Positions 10,346 through 21,807 of a stretch of 33,847 bases of DNA are shown piece after piece. The position numbers were made by a program, and so were the translations under genes. The notes beneath the pieces are model-generated. The model ran no database searches. It was given only the letters and a program-made list of their open reading frames with translations, and was not told the origin of the DNA. Source of the DNA: Deltaproteobacteria bacterium (lineage in GTDB: Bacteria; Myxococcota_A; Polyangia; Haliangiales; Haliangiaceae); the NCBI GenBank assembly GCA_005887925.1, contig VBLP01000272.1, forward strand, positions 1 through 33,847, in the 5' to 3' direction. The first letter of the stretch is position 1. The number at the start of each line of letters is the position of its first letter.

Positions 10346-11748
10346 ATGTCGACCGCACCGACCGATCGCGCCGCGGGCCGCGGCTCGCTGAGCTCCTCCG
10401 AGTATGCCCGCCACGACGGGCTGGGCCTGGCCGCGCTGGTGGCCCGCGGCGAGGTCTCGCCCGCCGAGCTCGTCGAGGCGGCGATCGCCGCCATCGAGCG
10501 CCACAACGCCGCGCTCAACGCCGTCGTGTACAAGGCGTACGATGAGGCGCGCCGCACCGCCGCCGGCAAGCTCCCCGACGGGCCGTTCAGGGGCGTGCCG
10601 TTCCTGATGAAGGACCTGGGCCGTCGCGTGAAGGGCTGGCCGTGCAGCATGGGGAGCTTGTTCGCACAGGCCGGTCCGGCCGACGACGATAGCGTGCTCG
10701 TCCAGCGCCATCGCGCGGCGGGCCTGGTCCTGGTCGGCGCGACCAACACGCCCGAGTTCGGCATTCCCGGCGTCACCCACTCCGCGCGCCTCGGGCTGTG
10801 CAAGAACCCATGGAACCCCGCCCACACACCCGGCGGATCGTCGGGCGGCGCCGCCGCGGCCGTCGCGTCCGGCATGGTGCCGGTGGCGCACGCCAGCGAC
10901 GGGCTCGGCTCGATCCGCATCCCGGCCGCATGCTGCGGGCTCGTCGGACTCAAGCCCACCCGCGATCGCAATCCGTGGGACCCCGACGGCGCCGGGCGGG
11001 GCGCCGGCCTCGTCGTCGACCACATCGTCTGCCGCTCCGTGCGCGACAGCGCCGCGATGCTCGACGCGACCGGCTACCCGCAGCCCGCCAGCCCGTACGC
11101 GCCGCCGCCCAAGGCCGGTCCCTACCTCGACGAGGTCCAGCGCTCCCCCGGCAAGCTGCGCGTCCTCTGGTCCAGCCAGACCCCCACCGGTCGGCCGATC
11201 GACGACGAGGTGGCCCATGCGCTGGCCGACACCGCCGAGCTCCTCGCCGCGCTGGGCCACGACGTGCGGCCGGGTGCGCTGGCGGTCGACCTGCGCGCGC
11301 TCTACCTCGCGGCGCGCACCATGCTCGCCGCCAACTTCGCCGCCGAGATGAAGACCATCGTCGCGCGGGTCGGACGCGAGCCGCGCGACGGCGAGCTCGG
11401 CCAGCTCGCGCGCCGCAACTACGAGGCCGGCAAGCAGGTCAGCGGCGCCGACGCATTCGCCGCGGCGCGCCGGGCCCACGCGCCGTGCTGGCAGATCCTC
11501 GACCAGTTCCAGGGACCGAGCTCAGGACGTTCGACAAGCGCACCGCGGCGAGCTTTCCGTTCACCGCGCCATTCAACATGACCGGCCAGCCCGCGATCAC
11601 ACTCCCGCTCGCGCAATCGCGCAGCGGCCTCCCGATCGGCATGATGTTCGTCGCGCGCTACGGCGACGAGGCGACCCTGTTCCGTCTCGCAGCGCAGCTC
11701 GAGAAGGCGCGCCCCTGGGCCGATCGCCATCCCGCGATCTGGGCCTGA
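10346..11748 (+). pseudogene. amidase (amidase signature family) with a probable short deletion and frameshift near 11515
   Basis: Frame 10346..11581: ARHDGLGLAALVARGEVSPAELVEAAIAAI..., GGSSGGAAAAVASGMVPVAHASDGLGSIRIPAACCGLVGLKPTR; the expected C-terminus ELRTFDKRTAASFPFTAPFNMTGQPAITLPL...HPAIWA* is in the frame of 10798..11748. Confidence 0.85.
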
Positions 11749-11751
11749 AGC

Positions 11752-11929
11752 GCGCAAACGGCTCGAGCCGCGGCCGGGCCTGGTTGCCGCCGTGGCCGCG
11801 CTTGTCTACGCGTGTGCGCGCTTCGGCCTCGACTTGCGCGGTGTGCTGTACGAGCCCGATCCGGTGCGGAAGCTCGGCGGCCACAACTTCAGCGATTCCG
11901 GCTCGTACCTGATCGGCATGGTGCCGTGA
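11752..11929 (+). pseudogene. C-terminal remnant of an unidentified ORF
   Basis: Open frame ...RPGLVAAVAALVYACARFGLDLRGVLYEPDPVRKLGGHNFSDSGSYLIGMVP*, no start codon context; looks protein-like but unassigned. Confidence 0.3.
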
Positions 11930-11972
11930 ATCAGCCAGCCCCGGGGACGCGCCCATCGTGTACACAGATACC

Positions 11973-12947
11973 ATGTCGACGATGCGTGCCGTGGTGCTCC
12001 GCGAGCCGGGGCCAGTCACGAACCTCGAGGTCTGCGAGCTTTCGATCCCCGCACCGCCGCCTGGCTGGATCCGTATCCGCGTCAAGGCGTTCGGCCTGAA
12101 TCGCTCGGAGTTGCACACGCGCATCGGCTTGTCGCAAGGCGTGACGTTTCCGCGCGTGCTCGGGATCGAGGCGACGGGTATCGTCGATGATCCGGGAGAT
12201 AGCCAGCTGGCAGTCGGCATGCAGGTCGCGACGATGATGGGTGGGATGGGGCGCGTTTTCGACGGTGGGTACGCCGAGTACGTCGTCGTGCCAGCTCGTC
12301 AGGTGATCCCGTTCGAGTCGCAGCTCGGCTGGGACGTGCTTGGAGCGATCCCCGAGACATTGCAGACGGCGTACGGTTCGCTGACCGTCGGGCTGGATCT
12401 ACGCGCCGGCCAGACGCTGCTCGTTCGCGGAGGTACCTCGAGCACGGGGCTCGCGGCGATCGGCGTTGCGAAGGAGCTCGGCGCCACCGCGCTCGCAACG
12501 ACCCGCAGCGCGTCGCGCGCATCCGTGCTCGAGAAGCAGGGAGCCATTCCGCTGATCGACGATGGAGACGTCGCAGCTCAGGTGCGAGCCCGCTGTCCGG
12601 AGGGCGTCGATGCGGCGCTCGAGCTCGTCGGCACACCGACGCTGCCCGATACGTTGCGCGCCACCCGCGTGCACGGGACGGTCTGCTTCACAGGGATGCT
12701 TTCGAATCAGTGGATCGTGAAGGACTTCTATCCGATCAGTTACATCCCGACCGGCGTGCGGCTCACGGCGTACGGGGGCGAGAGCTCGGACCTGCCGTGC
12801 GACGTGCTCCAGCGCTGGGTCGATGGAATCGCCGCCGGCCGTCTGAGCCTGGGTCCCGTGCAGAGCTACACGCTCGACCAGATCCGTCATGCGCACGACG
12901 AGATGGAGAACAATCGGACGGTCGGCAAGCAAGTCGTAGTGCTCTGA
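11973..12947 (+). CDS. zinc-type alcohol dehydrogenase/quinone oxidoreductase (MDR superfamily), 324 aa
   Basis: MSTMRAVVLREPGPVTNLEVCELSIPAPPPGWIRIRVKAFGLNRSELHTRIGLSQGVTFPRVLGIEATGIV...LLVRGGTSSTGLAAIGVAKELGA. Confidence 0.93.
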   Translation: MSTMRAVVLREPGPVTNLEVCELSIPAPPPGWIRIRVKAFGLNRSELHTRIGLSQGVTFPRVLGIEATGIVDDPGDSQLAVGMQVATMMGGMGRVFDGGYAEYVVVPARQVIPFESQLGWDVLGAIPETLQTAYGSLTVGLDLRAGQTLLVRGGTSSTGLAAIGVAKELGATALATTRSASRASVLEKQGAIPLIDDGDVAAQVRARCPEGVDAALELVGTPTLPDTLRATRVHGTVCFTGMLSNQWIVKDFYPISYIPTGVRLTAYGGESSDLPCDVLQRWVDGIAAGRLSLGPVQSYTLDQIRHAHDEMENNRTVGKQVVVL

Positions 12948-13074
12948 CCGCGAATTCGCCCGCCACAAGCTCGGAGGCTACTTCACAATCGCTTCACACA
13001 TTGGCTGTAGAATGGTAGTGGCTCGATCGCGCGTCCGCGGAGTTCCGCGGGCTCCGCGCGTTATAGTCGGCGAC

Positions 13075-13515
13075 ATGCCACGCGCGCGACGAGGCGGACG
13101 GCCCAGGCACCCGGTGCGCCGGCGAATCGCGATCGCGACGCTGGGCGCCGCGGTGATCGTGCTCGGCGCGTGGACGGTGCGCAGCGCGCGCCAGCCGGGG
13201 GCGTGGCAGCACGTGCTGGCGACGCGTGAAGGGATGATCGGCGGCATGACCTCGAGCCGTACGGTGATCCGGCCCGATTCGATGTTCGTCGCGCTGCCGC
13301 ACCCACGCGCGCTCGGCCGCACGGTCGAGGTCCGCTACCGCGATCGAGCGGTCGTGGTCCCGGTCCTCGATGTCGGCCCGTGGAACGTCGATGACGCGTA
13401 CTGGGAGCGCGACGAGCGCCCGGCCTCCGAGCGCGGTCGCGGCGCCTACCGCACCCCCGTGAACACGGCCGGCATCGACCTGTCCGACGCGGTGTTCGCT
13501 GCGCTCGACCGATAA
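13075..13515 (+). CDS. membrane-anchored or secreted small protein, possible double-psi beta-barrel (RlpA-like)
   Basis: MPRARRGGRPRHPVRRRIAIATLGAAVIVLGAWTVRSA...GMTSSRTVIRPDSMFVALPHPRALGRTVEVRYRDRAVVVPVLDVGPWNVDDAYW...NTAGIDLSDAVFAALDR. Confidence 0.7.
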   Translation: MPRARRGGRPRHPVRRRIAIATLGAAVIVLGAWTVRSARQPGAWQHVLATREGMIGGMTSSRTVIRPDSMFVALPHPRALGRTVEVRYRDRAVVVPVLDVGPWNVDDAYWERDERPASERGRGAYRTPVNTAGIDLSDAVFAALDR

Positions 13516-13559
13516 TGAGAAAGACCTTGCGACCGCCTCCGGTGGCTCCGGCGCCTGAT

Positions 13560-14798
13560 TCACTGCGCGAGCAGGCTGCGCGCGATCTGCGAGATCTGGA
13601 TCTCGTCGGTGCCGCCGTAGATCTGCAGCACCTTCGCGTCGCGACATAGCTGCTCGACGCGGTACTCGGCCATGTAACCGTTGCCGCCGTGGAGCTGCAC
13701 CGCCTCGAGCGCGACCTCCATCGCGGCGCGTGCCGCGTAGAGCTTGCACGCCGACGCCTCGGCGAGATCCAGCGACTTGCCCGCGCCCGCGAGCTCGATC
13801 TGGCGGAAGACGAGGTTCTGGAGGTTCATCCGCGCGACCTCCATCTTCGCCAGCTTGTCCTGGATGAGCTGGAACTCGCCGATGGGCTTGCCGAACTGCA
13901 CGCGAGTCCGCGCGTACTCGAGCGACAGCTTGCGGCACTCCTCGACGATGCCGAGCGCCATCGCGGCCACGCCGGTGCGCTCCATCGTGAAGGTCTCCTT
14001 CGCGCCCGAGCGCGCGGGCTGATCCTCGGTCTCGCCGATGAGTCGCTCCTTCTCGGCACGCAGATCGCCGACAAAGACCTCGCCGGTCGGCGAGCCGTGC
14101 AGCCCCATCTTGCGGAGCGGCTTGCTCTGGGTGAGCCCCGGCATGCCCTTGTCGAGGATGAACGAGACAATCTTGCGGTACTTCGCCGCGACGCCCGGCT
14201 CGTCGAGCTTGCAGATGAAGACGATCGTGTCGGCGTAGGGACCGTTGGTGATGAACGTCTTGCTCCCGTTCAGAAGGTAACCGTCGCCATCGCGCCGCGC
14301 GCTGGACCTCATGCCGCCGAACGCGTCCGAGCCGGAGCCCGGCTCGGTGATCGCCCACGCGCCGATCGTCTCCATCGTCATGAGCGGCAGCGCCCAGCGC
14401 TCGCGCTGACGGATCGTGCCGCGCGAGTTGATCGCCGCCGAGGTGAGCCCGACCGAGACGCCCATCGCGGTGACCATGCCCGGCGAGTAGCGGCACAGCT
14501 CGATCGTCGGGATGAGTCGCATCGCGACCTCCATCGCCGCCTCCGGCGACGGGCCGGGCGCCTTCGCGGGCGCCGCCGGCTCGCCGCCCGCCTCGCGCTC
14601 CTTCTGCTTCTCGATCTGGCGCGCGAACCGCGCGCGCGCCATGTCGGCGATGCCGAACGTCTTGATCAGCTTGCGCAGGATGTCGTACGGTGGCTTGCCG
14701 CCGTGCTCGAGCTCGTCGAGGTGCGGCACCACCTCGGTGGCGATGAAGCGACGCATCGCATCGCGGATGCCGAGGTGCGTCTCGTTCCATTCGATCAT
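13560..14798 (-). CDS. acyl-CoA dehydrogenase, 412 aa
   Basis: Start at 14798: MIEWNETHLGIRDAMRRFIATEVVPHLDELEHGGKPPYDILRKL...ITEPGSGSDAFGGMRSSARRDGDGYLLNGSKTFITNGPYAD...QLHGGNGYMAEYRVEQLCRDAKVLQIYGGTDEIQ. Confidence 0.97.
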   Translation of the reverse strand: MIEWNETHLGIRDAMRRFIATEVVPHLDELEHGGKPPYDILRKLIKTFGIADMARARFARQIEKQKEREAGGEPAAPAKAPGPSPEAAMEVAMRLIPTIELCRYSPGMVTAMGVSVGLTSAAINSRGTIRQRERWALPLMTMETIGAWAITEPGSGSDAFGGMRSSARRDGDGYLLNGSKTFITNGPYADTIVFICKLDEPGVAAKYRKIVSFILDKGMPGLTQSKPLRKMGLHGSPTGEVFVGDLRAEKERLIGETEDQPARSGAKETFTMERTGVAAMALGIVEECRKLSLEYARTRVQFGKPIGEFQLIQDKLAKMEVARMNLQNLVFRQIELAGAGKSLDLAEASACKLYAARAAMEVALEAVQLHGGNGYMAEYRVEQLCRDAKVLQIYGGTDEIQISQIARSLLAQ

Positions 14799-14974
14799 GC
14801 TCGCATGGTATCGCTCCGGCGGGCCGCGCGGCGGATAGGTTCGGCAAACCTCAGCGTGAATGTGAGCTCGTCGATGTCGTACGTGGCGTACTTCGCGACC
14901 GGGGCCGACTCGAGCCGTCCGGCGAGGGGCGACGCTCTGCGCCGGCATCGAGAAAGCTGCTAGCATCCGCCGCG

Positions 14975-16622
14975 ATGAAACTGACGCTCGCGCTCATCGT
15001 GGTGTGCGCCACCGCCTTCGCCGATACCAAGGACCGGAGCTTCACGGTCGTGGAGGCGACGATCCCCGAGCTGCAGGCGGCATTGCGCTCGGGCCGGGTC
15101 ACCTCGCGGGAGCTCGTGTTGCAATACCTGGCTCGCATTGCCACCTACGAGGACAAGCTCAATGCGGTGATCGCCGTCAACCCGCGGGCGCTGGAAGAAG
15201 CCGACGCGCTCGATCGCGAGCGCCAGGCAGCGGGCAAAGGCAAGGGCAAGCTCCGTGGCCCGCTGCACGGAATCCCCATTGCGCTCAAGGATAACATCCA
15301 CACCACCAACCTGCCGACCACCGGGGGCGCGCTCGCCTTCGCCGGCCTGGTGCCGCCCTACCAGGCGACGGTGACCAAGAACCTGCGCGACGCGGGCGCC
15401 ATCATCATCGCCAAGACCCAGATGACCGAGCTGGCCAACTGGGTGGCCGCGAACCCGTCGATGCCCAACAACTACAACTCGCTCCACGGCTACGGGTTGA
15501 ACCCGTACGACCCGCAGCGCGACCCGCGCGACGCCACCGCCGACGGGCGCCCGGCGCTGAACACCGGCGGCTCGAGCTCCGGGACCGGCACGGCAGCGAG
15601 CTTCTGGGCAGCGATCGTGGGCACCGAGACCTCGGGCTCGATCCTCAGCCCGGCCAACGCCAATATGCTGGTGGCGGTGAAGCCCACCGTGGGTCGCGTC
15701 AGCCGCCACGGCATCATTCCCATCACCGCCGACCAGGACACCGCCGGGCCCATGGCCAGGACGGTCACCGATGCCGCGATCCTCCTCGGCGTTCTGGAAG
15801 GCGCCGGGCCCGACGCCAACGACCCGGCAACCACGCGCTGCCGCGATGCAACCGCCGCCGGGGCGCAGCCCGGTGGCGTCAAGACGGCTCCGCACGACTA
15901 CACCGTCTACCTGGACAAAGCCGGGCTCAAGGGAGCGCGGATCGGAATCCCGCGCGCATTCTATTACGACAAAGTGACGCCGCCGGGAAGCGATCACCCC
16001 GAGGGTGGGCTCAACGATGCTCAGGCCAAGGTCATGGCGGAGGCCATCGAGATCCTGCGCAAGCAGGGCGCGATCATCGTGGATCCTGCTGACATTCCGA
16101 GCGTGGTCGACAAGGACCGCGACAACAACCTCCTTGCCTGGTCGGTGTGCACCAGCATGGACGAGGTGAAGACCAAGCGTCACCGAGCTGCGGCAATGGA
16201 ACACCGCCCACCAGAAGGCGGGCACGGTGAAGTACGGACAGGCACTCCTCGACCTGTCCGACGCCATGGAGCTCGAGACCTTCCGCGCCCGCTACGAATC
16301 CGACCGCGCCCGCGACCTCAAGCTCACCGCCAGCCACGGGATCGACGAGGTGATGAAGGCGAACCACCTCGATGCCTTTCTGTTCCCCGGCCCTTCCGGG
16401 GCAAACCTCGCCGCGCGCCCAGGTTATCCCACCGTGATCGTGCCCTTCGGTCGCGTCCCCAACGCCCCGACGCCGCCATTCCCCGACGGGTTCAACGCCA
16501 AGCCGGCGGCCTACGGCGTGAGCTTCACCGGTACGGCCTGCAGCGAGCCGAAGCTCCTCAGGCTCGGGTACGCCTTCGAGCAAGCCACCAAGCGGCGGAT
16601 TGCGCCACCCGAGTTCCCCTAG
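14975..16622 (+). pseudogene. secreted amidase with a probable short deletion and frameshift near 16185
   Basis: MKLTLALIVVCATAFADTKDRSFTVVEATIPELQAALRSGRVTSRELVLQYLARI...GGSSSGTGTAASFWAAIVGTETSGSILSPANANMLVAVKPTVG in frame 14975..; C-terminus SVTELRQWNTAHQKAGTVKYGQALLDLSDAMELE...APPEFP* in the frame of 16227..16622. Confidence 0.85.
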
Positions 16623-16833
16623 CCTGTCCTTCGTCAAATGCCGGCCTCGTCGAATGTATTGCCGGTCCCGCGGCAGCCGCCCCGCGATCGGCTCCGCGAT
16701 CTTGCTGCGGCCCGCAGCTGCATCCTTCGGCCGCGTGGGACGTCGGTCTGCTTGATGCACGGCGGCGACCACGCAGGCGCCGGGCGAGAGGATCTGCCGC
16801 GACGAACCTCTGAGCGCCGCGGCGACGATCTGG

Positions 16834-17544
16834 TCACCATCGCATACCGACGTTCAAGCGCGGCGCGGCCGTGATCTGATGAACGCCGAAACCGATGGCG
16901 CCGGCCACCCAGAACCGCCCGCGCGTCCAGGCCACGTCCGGACCGATGACGGCCCAGCTCGTTGTCGTCGAATCCAGCGCCAGCTCGGCGTGAAGCTCTG
17001 CGCCGAGCCGAAGCTCGTCGGTGATGCGCACGTTTGCGCCGACCCCAGGCCGTAGCTCCGTGTGCCGGCGGCCGATGTTGACGTCCACGACCAGCCCGGT
17101 GTCGACCTCGATCTGCAACGGGCCATGGTCATATGATGCCGCGAGCTCGACCTCCGAGCGCACCTGCGTCAGGATCAAGGCGTCGCGCCAGAGGGCGAGC
17201 CGCGCAACCGGCCGCAACGCCGACGATCGTGGTGGGAGCCGGTAGCGCAGCTCGGCGCCATAGCGCGCGAGCGCGAACCCTGGGCTCGTGTCATCGGCAG
17301 TGCGCGAGACCAGCTCGACGGGCACCGCCAGCTCGAGGTTGTCAGTGAGCCCGACCGCCGGCATCCACAGCAACGCGATCGAGCGCTCGTGAAACGGGCC
17401 GAGGTCGTCGTGCTCGTAGATCGCGGTCCCGATCTCGAGCGCTCCCGCGGGTGTCGTCTCGGTTGCAAGTAGCCAGCCGGACGACGCGCGGCCCGCGTGC
17501 GCCGGCAACGCGTACAGGAGGAACATGCATGCTGCGCGACGCAT
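16834..17544 (-). CDS. outer-membrane beta-barrel-like secreted protein, 236 aa
   Basis: Signal peptide MRRAACMFLLYALPAHAG and alternating amphipathic strands ending NVGMRW*. Confidence 0.75.
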   Translation of the reverse strand: MRRAACMFLLYALPAHAGRASSGWLLATETTPAGALEIGTAIYEHDDLGPFHERSIALLWMPAVGLTDNLELAVPVELVSRTADDTSPGFALARYGAELRYRLPPRSSALRPVARLALWRDALILTQVRSEVELAASYDHGPLQIEVDTGLVVDVNIGRRHTELRPGVGANVRITDELRLGAELHAELALDSTTTSWAVIGPDVAWTRGRFWVAGAIGFGVHQITAAPRLNVGMRW

Positions 17545-17546
17545 GG

Positions 17547-18751
<1,205 letters not shown>

Positions 18752-18954
18752 GCAGTTCCATTACCTCCCGATGCCGCCAGAGGTGGCCAAGTCCTGCATG
18801 AAATGTTTATAACACATGGGTTACTGGCGTTTCCGCCACCGCTGGCAACAAGATCTCACGCCGTTGAGCTTTCGTCTTCATGCTGACCTTTTCGGTCCTC
18901 CTCGCCGCCCTTGTCCCTGTCCTAGCTCACTGCCTCGACCGAGCTCGCCGCGGC

Positions 18955-19944
18955 TCACGCTCTCCTGGGCCTGGCTGCGGTAGTCCTCGCCGCGCTACGC
19001 CGCGACCGCAGCGAGAAGTGGGAGTAGAGACCGTCGATGCAGATCCCGTCGATGGCGCTGCGTACGCCCGCGGTCTCTTCACGGCCGAACTTGTCGTCGC
19101 GTAGGTCGAGATCGTGGACGATCTCACCGATCGCACCGAGCGCTGGATCCCGAAGACCCATGCGCGCCACGAGCACTTCGAACGTGCAGCGATCGCCGAT
19201 GTGGGTGAACTCGGCCTCGAACATGTCGAACCGCAGCTCGTCCGGCTTCGGCGTGTAGCCGTTGGCGGATACGAACTTGAACTGCGCCTCGGGATCGATG
19301 AATCGCCGGATCAGCCACGAGCTCGCGATCCGGTCGACGTGCACCCCGGTCCGCGTCACCCACGTCGCGTTATGTGGCTTCGCCATGACCTCGAGTGCCT
19401 CGCCGGTATCCTTCCCATCGCGCGGCAACGCGCGCGCGACCGCGGCGAGCAATCCTTCGACCGCCTCGCGTCCAGGCACCTGCAGGAAGTCGATCGCAGT
19501 GACCTCGCCGAGTCGCTGCACCAGCTTGGCGTGCTGCTCGGTGATCGCGGCGATTCGCTCCGGTGGGATCCGCTTCGCCTCGAGCTTCTTCCCGAGTTGC
19601 TTCGCCGCCGCGGCGATCTCGGCATAGTCAGCGTTGCGCGCCTCCATGAAGCGGCGCTCGATCTCGTCGTCCATCTGCTGGTCGAGGAATCGCCCCTCGC
19701 AGAGCGACGCCTGCCCGCCGAGCTCCCGCAGCTCGCGGCGCACCCACTCGAAGACCTCGACACACTCCTCGCGGTTCGGCAACACATACACCGAGCCCCG
19801 CAGGCCGATCGCGCCGATTGCCTGCAGCCGGCGCCAGATCTTCACGCGGATCGATGCGGGCTTCGCTGGGATCATCGGCATGAACAGCACCCAGCGCCCG
19901 CCGTTGCTGGCCGGGTCTCGAGTCTTTGTACTACGCTTGGCCAT
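18955..19944 (-). CDS. chrB: chromate resistance protein ChrB, 329 aa
   Basis: WVLFMPMIPAKPASIRVKIWRRLQAIGAIGLRGSVYVLP...; C-domain TWVTRTGVHVDRIASSWLIRRFIDPEAQFKFV...TFEVLVARMGLRDPALGAIGEIVHDLDLRDDKFGREETAGV. Confidence 0.9.
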   Translation of the reverse strand: MAKRSTKTRDPASNGGRWVLFMPMIPAKPASIRVKIWRRLQAIGAIGLRGSVYVLPNREECVEVFEWVRRELRELGGQASLCEGRFLDQQMDDEIERRFMEARNADYAEIAAAAKQLGKKLEAKRIPPERIAAITEQHAKLVQRLGEVTAIDFLQVPGREAVEGLLAAVARALPRDGKDTGEALEVMAKPHNATWVTRTGVHVDRIASSWLIRRFIDPEAQFKFVSANGYTPKPDELRFDMFEAEFTHIGDRCTFEVLVARMGLRDPALGAIGEIVHDLDLRDDKFGREETAGVRSAIDGICIDGLYSHFSLRSRRSAARTTAARPRRA

Positions 19945-19987
19945 CGCTGCCAGGATACCCCATCAGCGACGCCGTCGCAGATTCCGG

Positions 19988-20515
19988 TCAGAGCTTGTCC
20001 TCGACGTGCTTTGACTCCGACCCCTTGAGCAGATTGACGTCGGCCTGAGCGGCACCGTTCTCCATCTCGGCCGAGACGCTGACCGCCTTGAACCCGGCAT
20101 TCGCCTTTTCGGCCTTCGTGACGACATCGCGCAGCGAGCGCTTTGTCTTGGCCATCGCCTCGGCCTGCTTCTTCGCTGCGGCGAGGTCTTCGCCGCTCGT
20201 GATCGCCTCGGTCTTCGTGATCTTGCCGGTCTTGTGGTCGACGACGACCTCGGAGAACTTGTCGCCCTTCATCGTGTAGACGGACAGCTGCAGCTTGCCA
20301 TCTTCGAGCTCGAACTTCGCCGAGATCGGAGTGCCAGACCTCTCGCTGACCTTGAGGCCATCGCCCAGCGACAGCTTTGCGTCCTTGAGAGCGGCGGCGA
20401 GCGCAGGCGCGTCCTTGACCGTCTCGCCGGCCTCGTCCTTCTCGTGAGCCTTGTTTTGCGCGTGCGCCGTAGCGGCGCCCATCATGACAACCAGTGCGAT
20501 ACGTACGAGCTTCAT
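19988..20515 (-). CDS. secreted PepSY-domain protein, 175 aa
   Basis: MKLVRIALVVMMGAATAHAQ signal peptide; GDKFSEVVVDHKTGKITKTEAI and GFKAVSVSAEMENGAAQADVNLLKGSESKHVEDKL. Confidence 0.75.
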   Translation of the reverse strand: MKLVRIALVVMMGAATAHAQNKAHEKDEAGETVKDAPALAAALKDAKLSLGDGLKVSERSGTPISAKFELEDGKLQLSVYTMKGDKFSEVVVDHKTGKITKTEAITSGEDLAAAKKQAEAMAKTKRSLRDVVTKAEKANAGFKAVSVSAEMENGAAQADVNLLKGSESKHVEDKL

Positions 20516-20747
20516 GGGTCTCTCCTGTCGCGGCGAAGACAGTGGCGCGGTTCGGTCGCCGCCGGCCCGAAATCCGCATGCTAGGTGATCGTTTGCCTGC
20601 TCGACCCGGAACCTGCGAGGTTGATACGTCTATTTCCTTTGTGTTACAAGCATACGTAACCATGTGGGACCCGACGTGAGAGCCAGCTATGCGAGCGCGT
20701 GAGCACACGGACCGGATTCAGCCCGCGTGGACACCAGGAGGAGCGCG

Positions 20748-21419
20748 ATGAGATTGCTACTCGCTGCCCCGATGATCGGGGTACTTACTATCCTCGTTGG
20801 AGCCGTCGCCGCGGACGAAGCAACCAGGCCGAAATCCAAGGAGACGACGTGGACGTTCGATGCCGACAAGGCCGACAAGCCTCCGGCTGGCTTCAGCTTC
20901 GGGCGCACGGGTCAGGGCAAGGAAGGCAAGTGGGTCGTGCTCGCCGTGAAGGACGCACCGAGCAGCGGCAACGTGCTGGCGCAGACCGATGGCGACAAGA
21001 CCGACTACCGGTTTCCGGTCGCGGTCGCGGACTCCCCGTCGCTCGCCGACGTCGCGCTATCGGTGAAGTGCAAGCCGGTCTCGGGCGAAGTCGATCAGGG
21101 CTGCGGCCTCGTCTTCCGCTATCAGGACGCCAACAACTACTACCTGACCCGTGCCAACGCGCTCGAGGACAACGTCCGGTTCTACTACGTCAAGAACGGC
21201 CAGCGCGAGCAGATCAAGAGCTGGAGCGGCAATGTCAAGTCCGGGGTCTGGCACGACTACAAGATCGAGGCCAAGGGCGATCGCTTCGTGATCACCTTCG
21301 ACGGCAAGAAAGTGCTCGAGGCCACCGACAAGACGTTCTCGCAGCCGGGCAAGGTCGGCGTCTGGACCAAGGCCGACTCGGTGATCTACTTCGACGACCT
21401 CAAGGTCGAGCCACGGTAG
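20748..21419 (+). CDS. secreted LamG/concanavalin-like (DUF1080-type) protein
   Basis: MRLLLAAPMIGVLTILVGAVAADEATRPKSKETTWTFDADKADKPPAGF...GCGLVFRYQDANNYYLTRANALEDNVRFYYVKNG...GKVGVWTKADSVIYFDDLKVEPR. Confidence 0.82.
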   Translation: MRLLLAAPMIGVLTILVGAVAADEATRPKSKETTWTFDADKADKPPAGFSFGRTGQGKEGKWVVLAVKDAPSSGNVLAQTDGDKTDYRFPVAVADSPSLADVALSVKCKPVSGEVDQGCGLVFRYQDANNYYLTRANALEDNVRFYYVKNGQREQIKSWSGNVKSGVWHDYKIEAKGDRFVITFDGKKVLEATDKTFSQPGKVGVWTKADSVIYFDDLKVEPR

Positions 21420-21432
21420 GTGCGGTGCGACC

Positions 21433-21807
21433 ATGCTATGGGTGACCAGGCAGACGATCCGGATCAACCGCAGCGCGACCGCGTTCCAAGATCGCGACGG
21501 GGCGCGCGGTTTCGACGCACCCGGTGCAACCTATCCACATTGCGATGAGCGTGGGCGCTGCTCGTTCGAGGCGCTCGTCGACGAGCATTGTGCGCGGGAT
21601 CCGGCCCTGGTCGAGCTCGCGCGAATCGTCCACGGCGCCGACTTCGCGGACGCGATCAATGACACGCCAGAATCCGCCGGGCTGCGCGCGATCGCACATG
21701 GCTTCCCGCTCGTCAGCCGCGACGACCACGACACGCTCGAACGTGCGACGTTCCTGTACGATGCGCTGTACGCGCACCTGCGCGCGCGGCGAGGAGATGC
21801 ACCATGA
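21433..21807 (+). CDS. short ChrB C-terminal-domain-like protein, 124 aa
   Basis: MLWVTRQTIRINRSATAFQDRDGARGFDAPGATYPHCDERGRCSFEALVDEHCARDPALVELARIVHGADFADAINDTPESAGLRAIAHGFPLVSRDDHDTLERATFLYDALYAHLRARRGDAP; matches the architecture of chromate-resistance (ChrB C-terminal) domains. Confidence 0.65.
   Translation: MLWVTRQTIRINRSATAFQDRDGARGFDAPGATYPHCDERGRCSFEALVDEHCARDPALVELARIVHGADFADAINDTPESAGLRAIAHGFPLVSRDDHDTLERATFLYDALYAHLRARRGDAP

Noticed and set aside
12994-14847. 617-aa minus-strand ORF
   Set aside because: Out-of-frame shadow of the acyl-CoA dehydrogenase; composition is Arg/Ala-rich.
16623-16833. Possible short ORF between the amidase remnant and the outer-membrane-like gene
   Set aside because: Translations on both strands are Arg-rich with no recognisable family or start signal.
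18815-18845. Small hairpin with GAAA loop (tggcgtttccgcca) between chrB and chrA'
   Set aside because: Only a 5-bp stem; too little to call a regulatory RNA.
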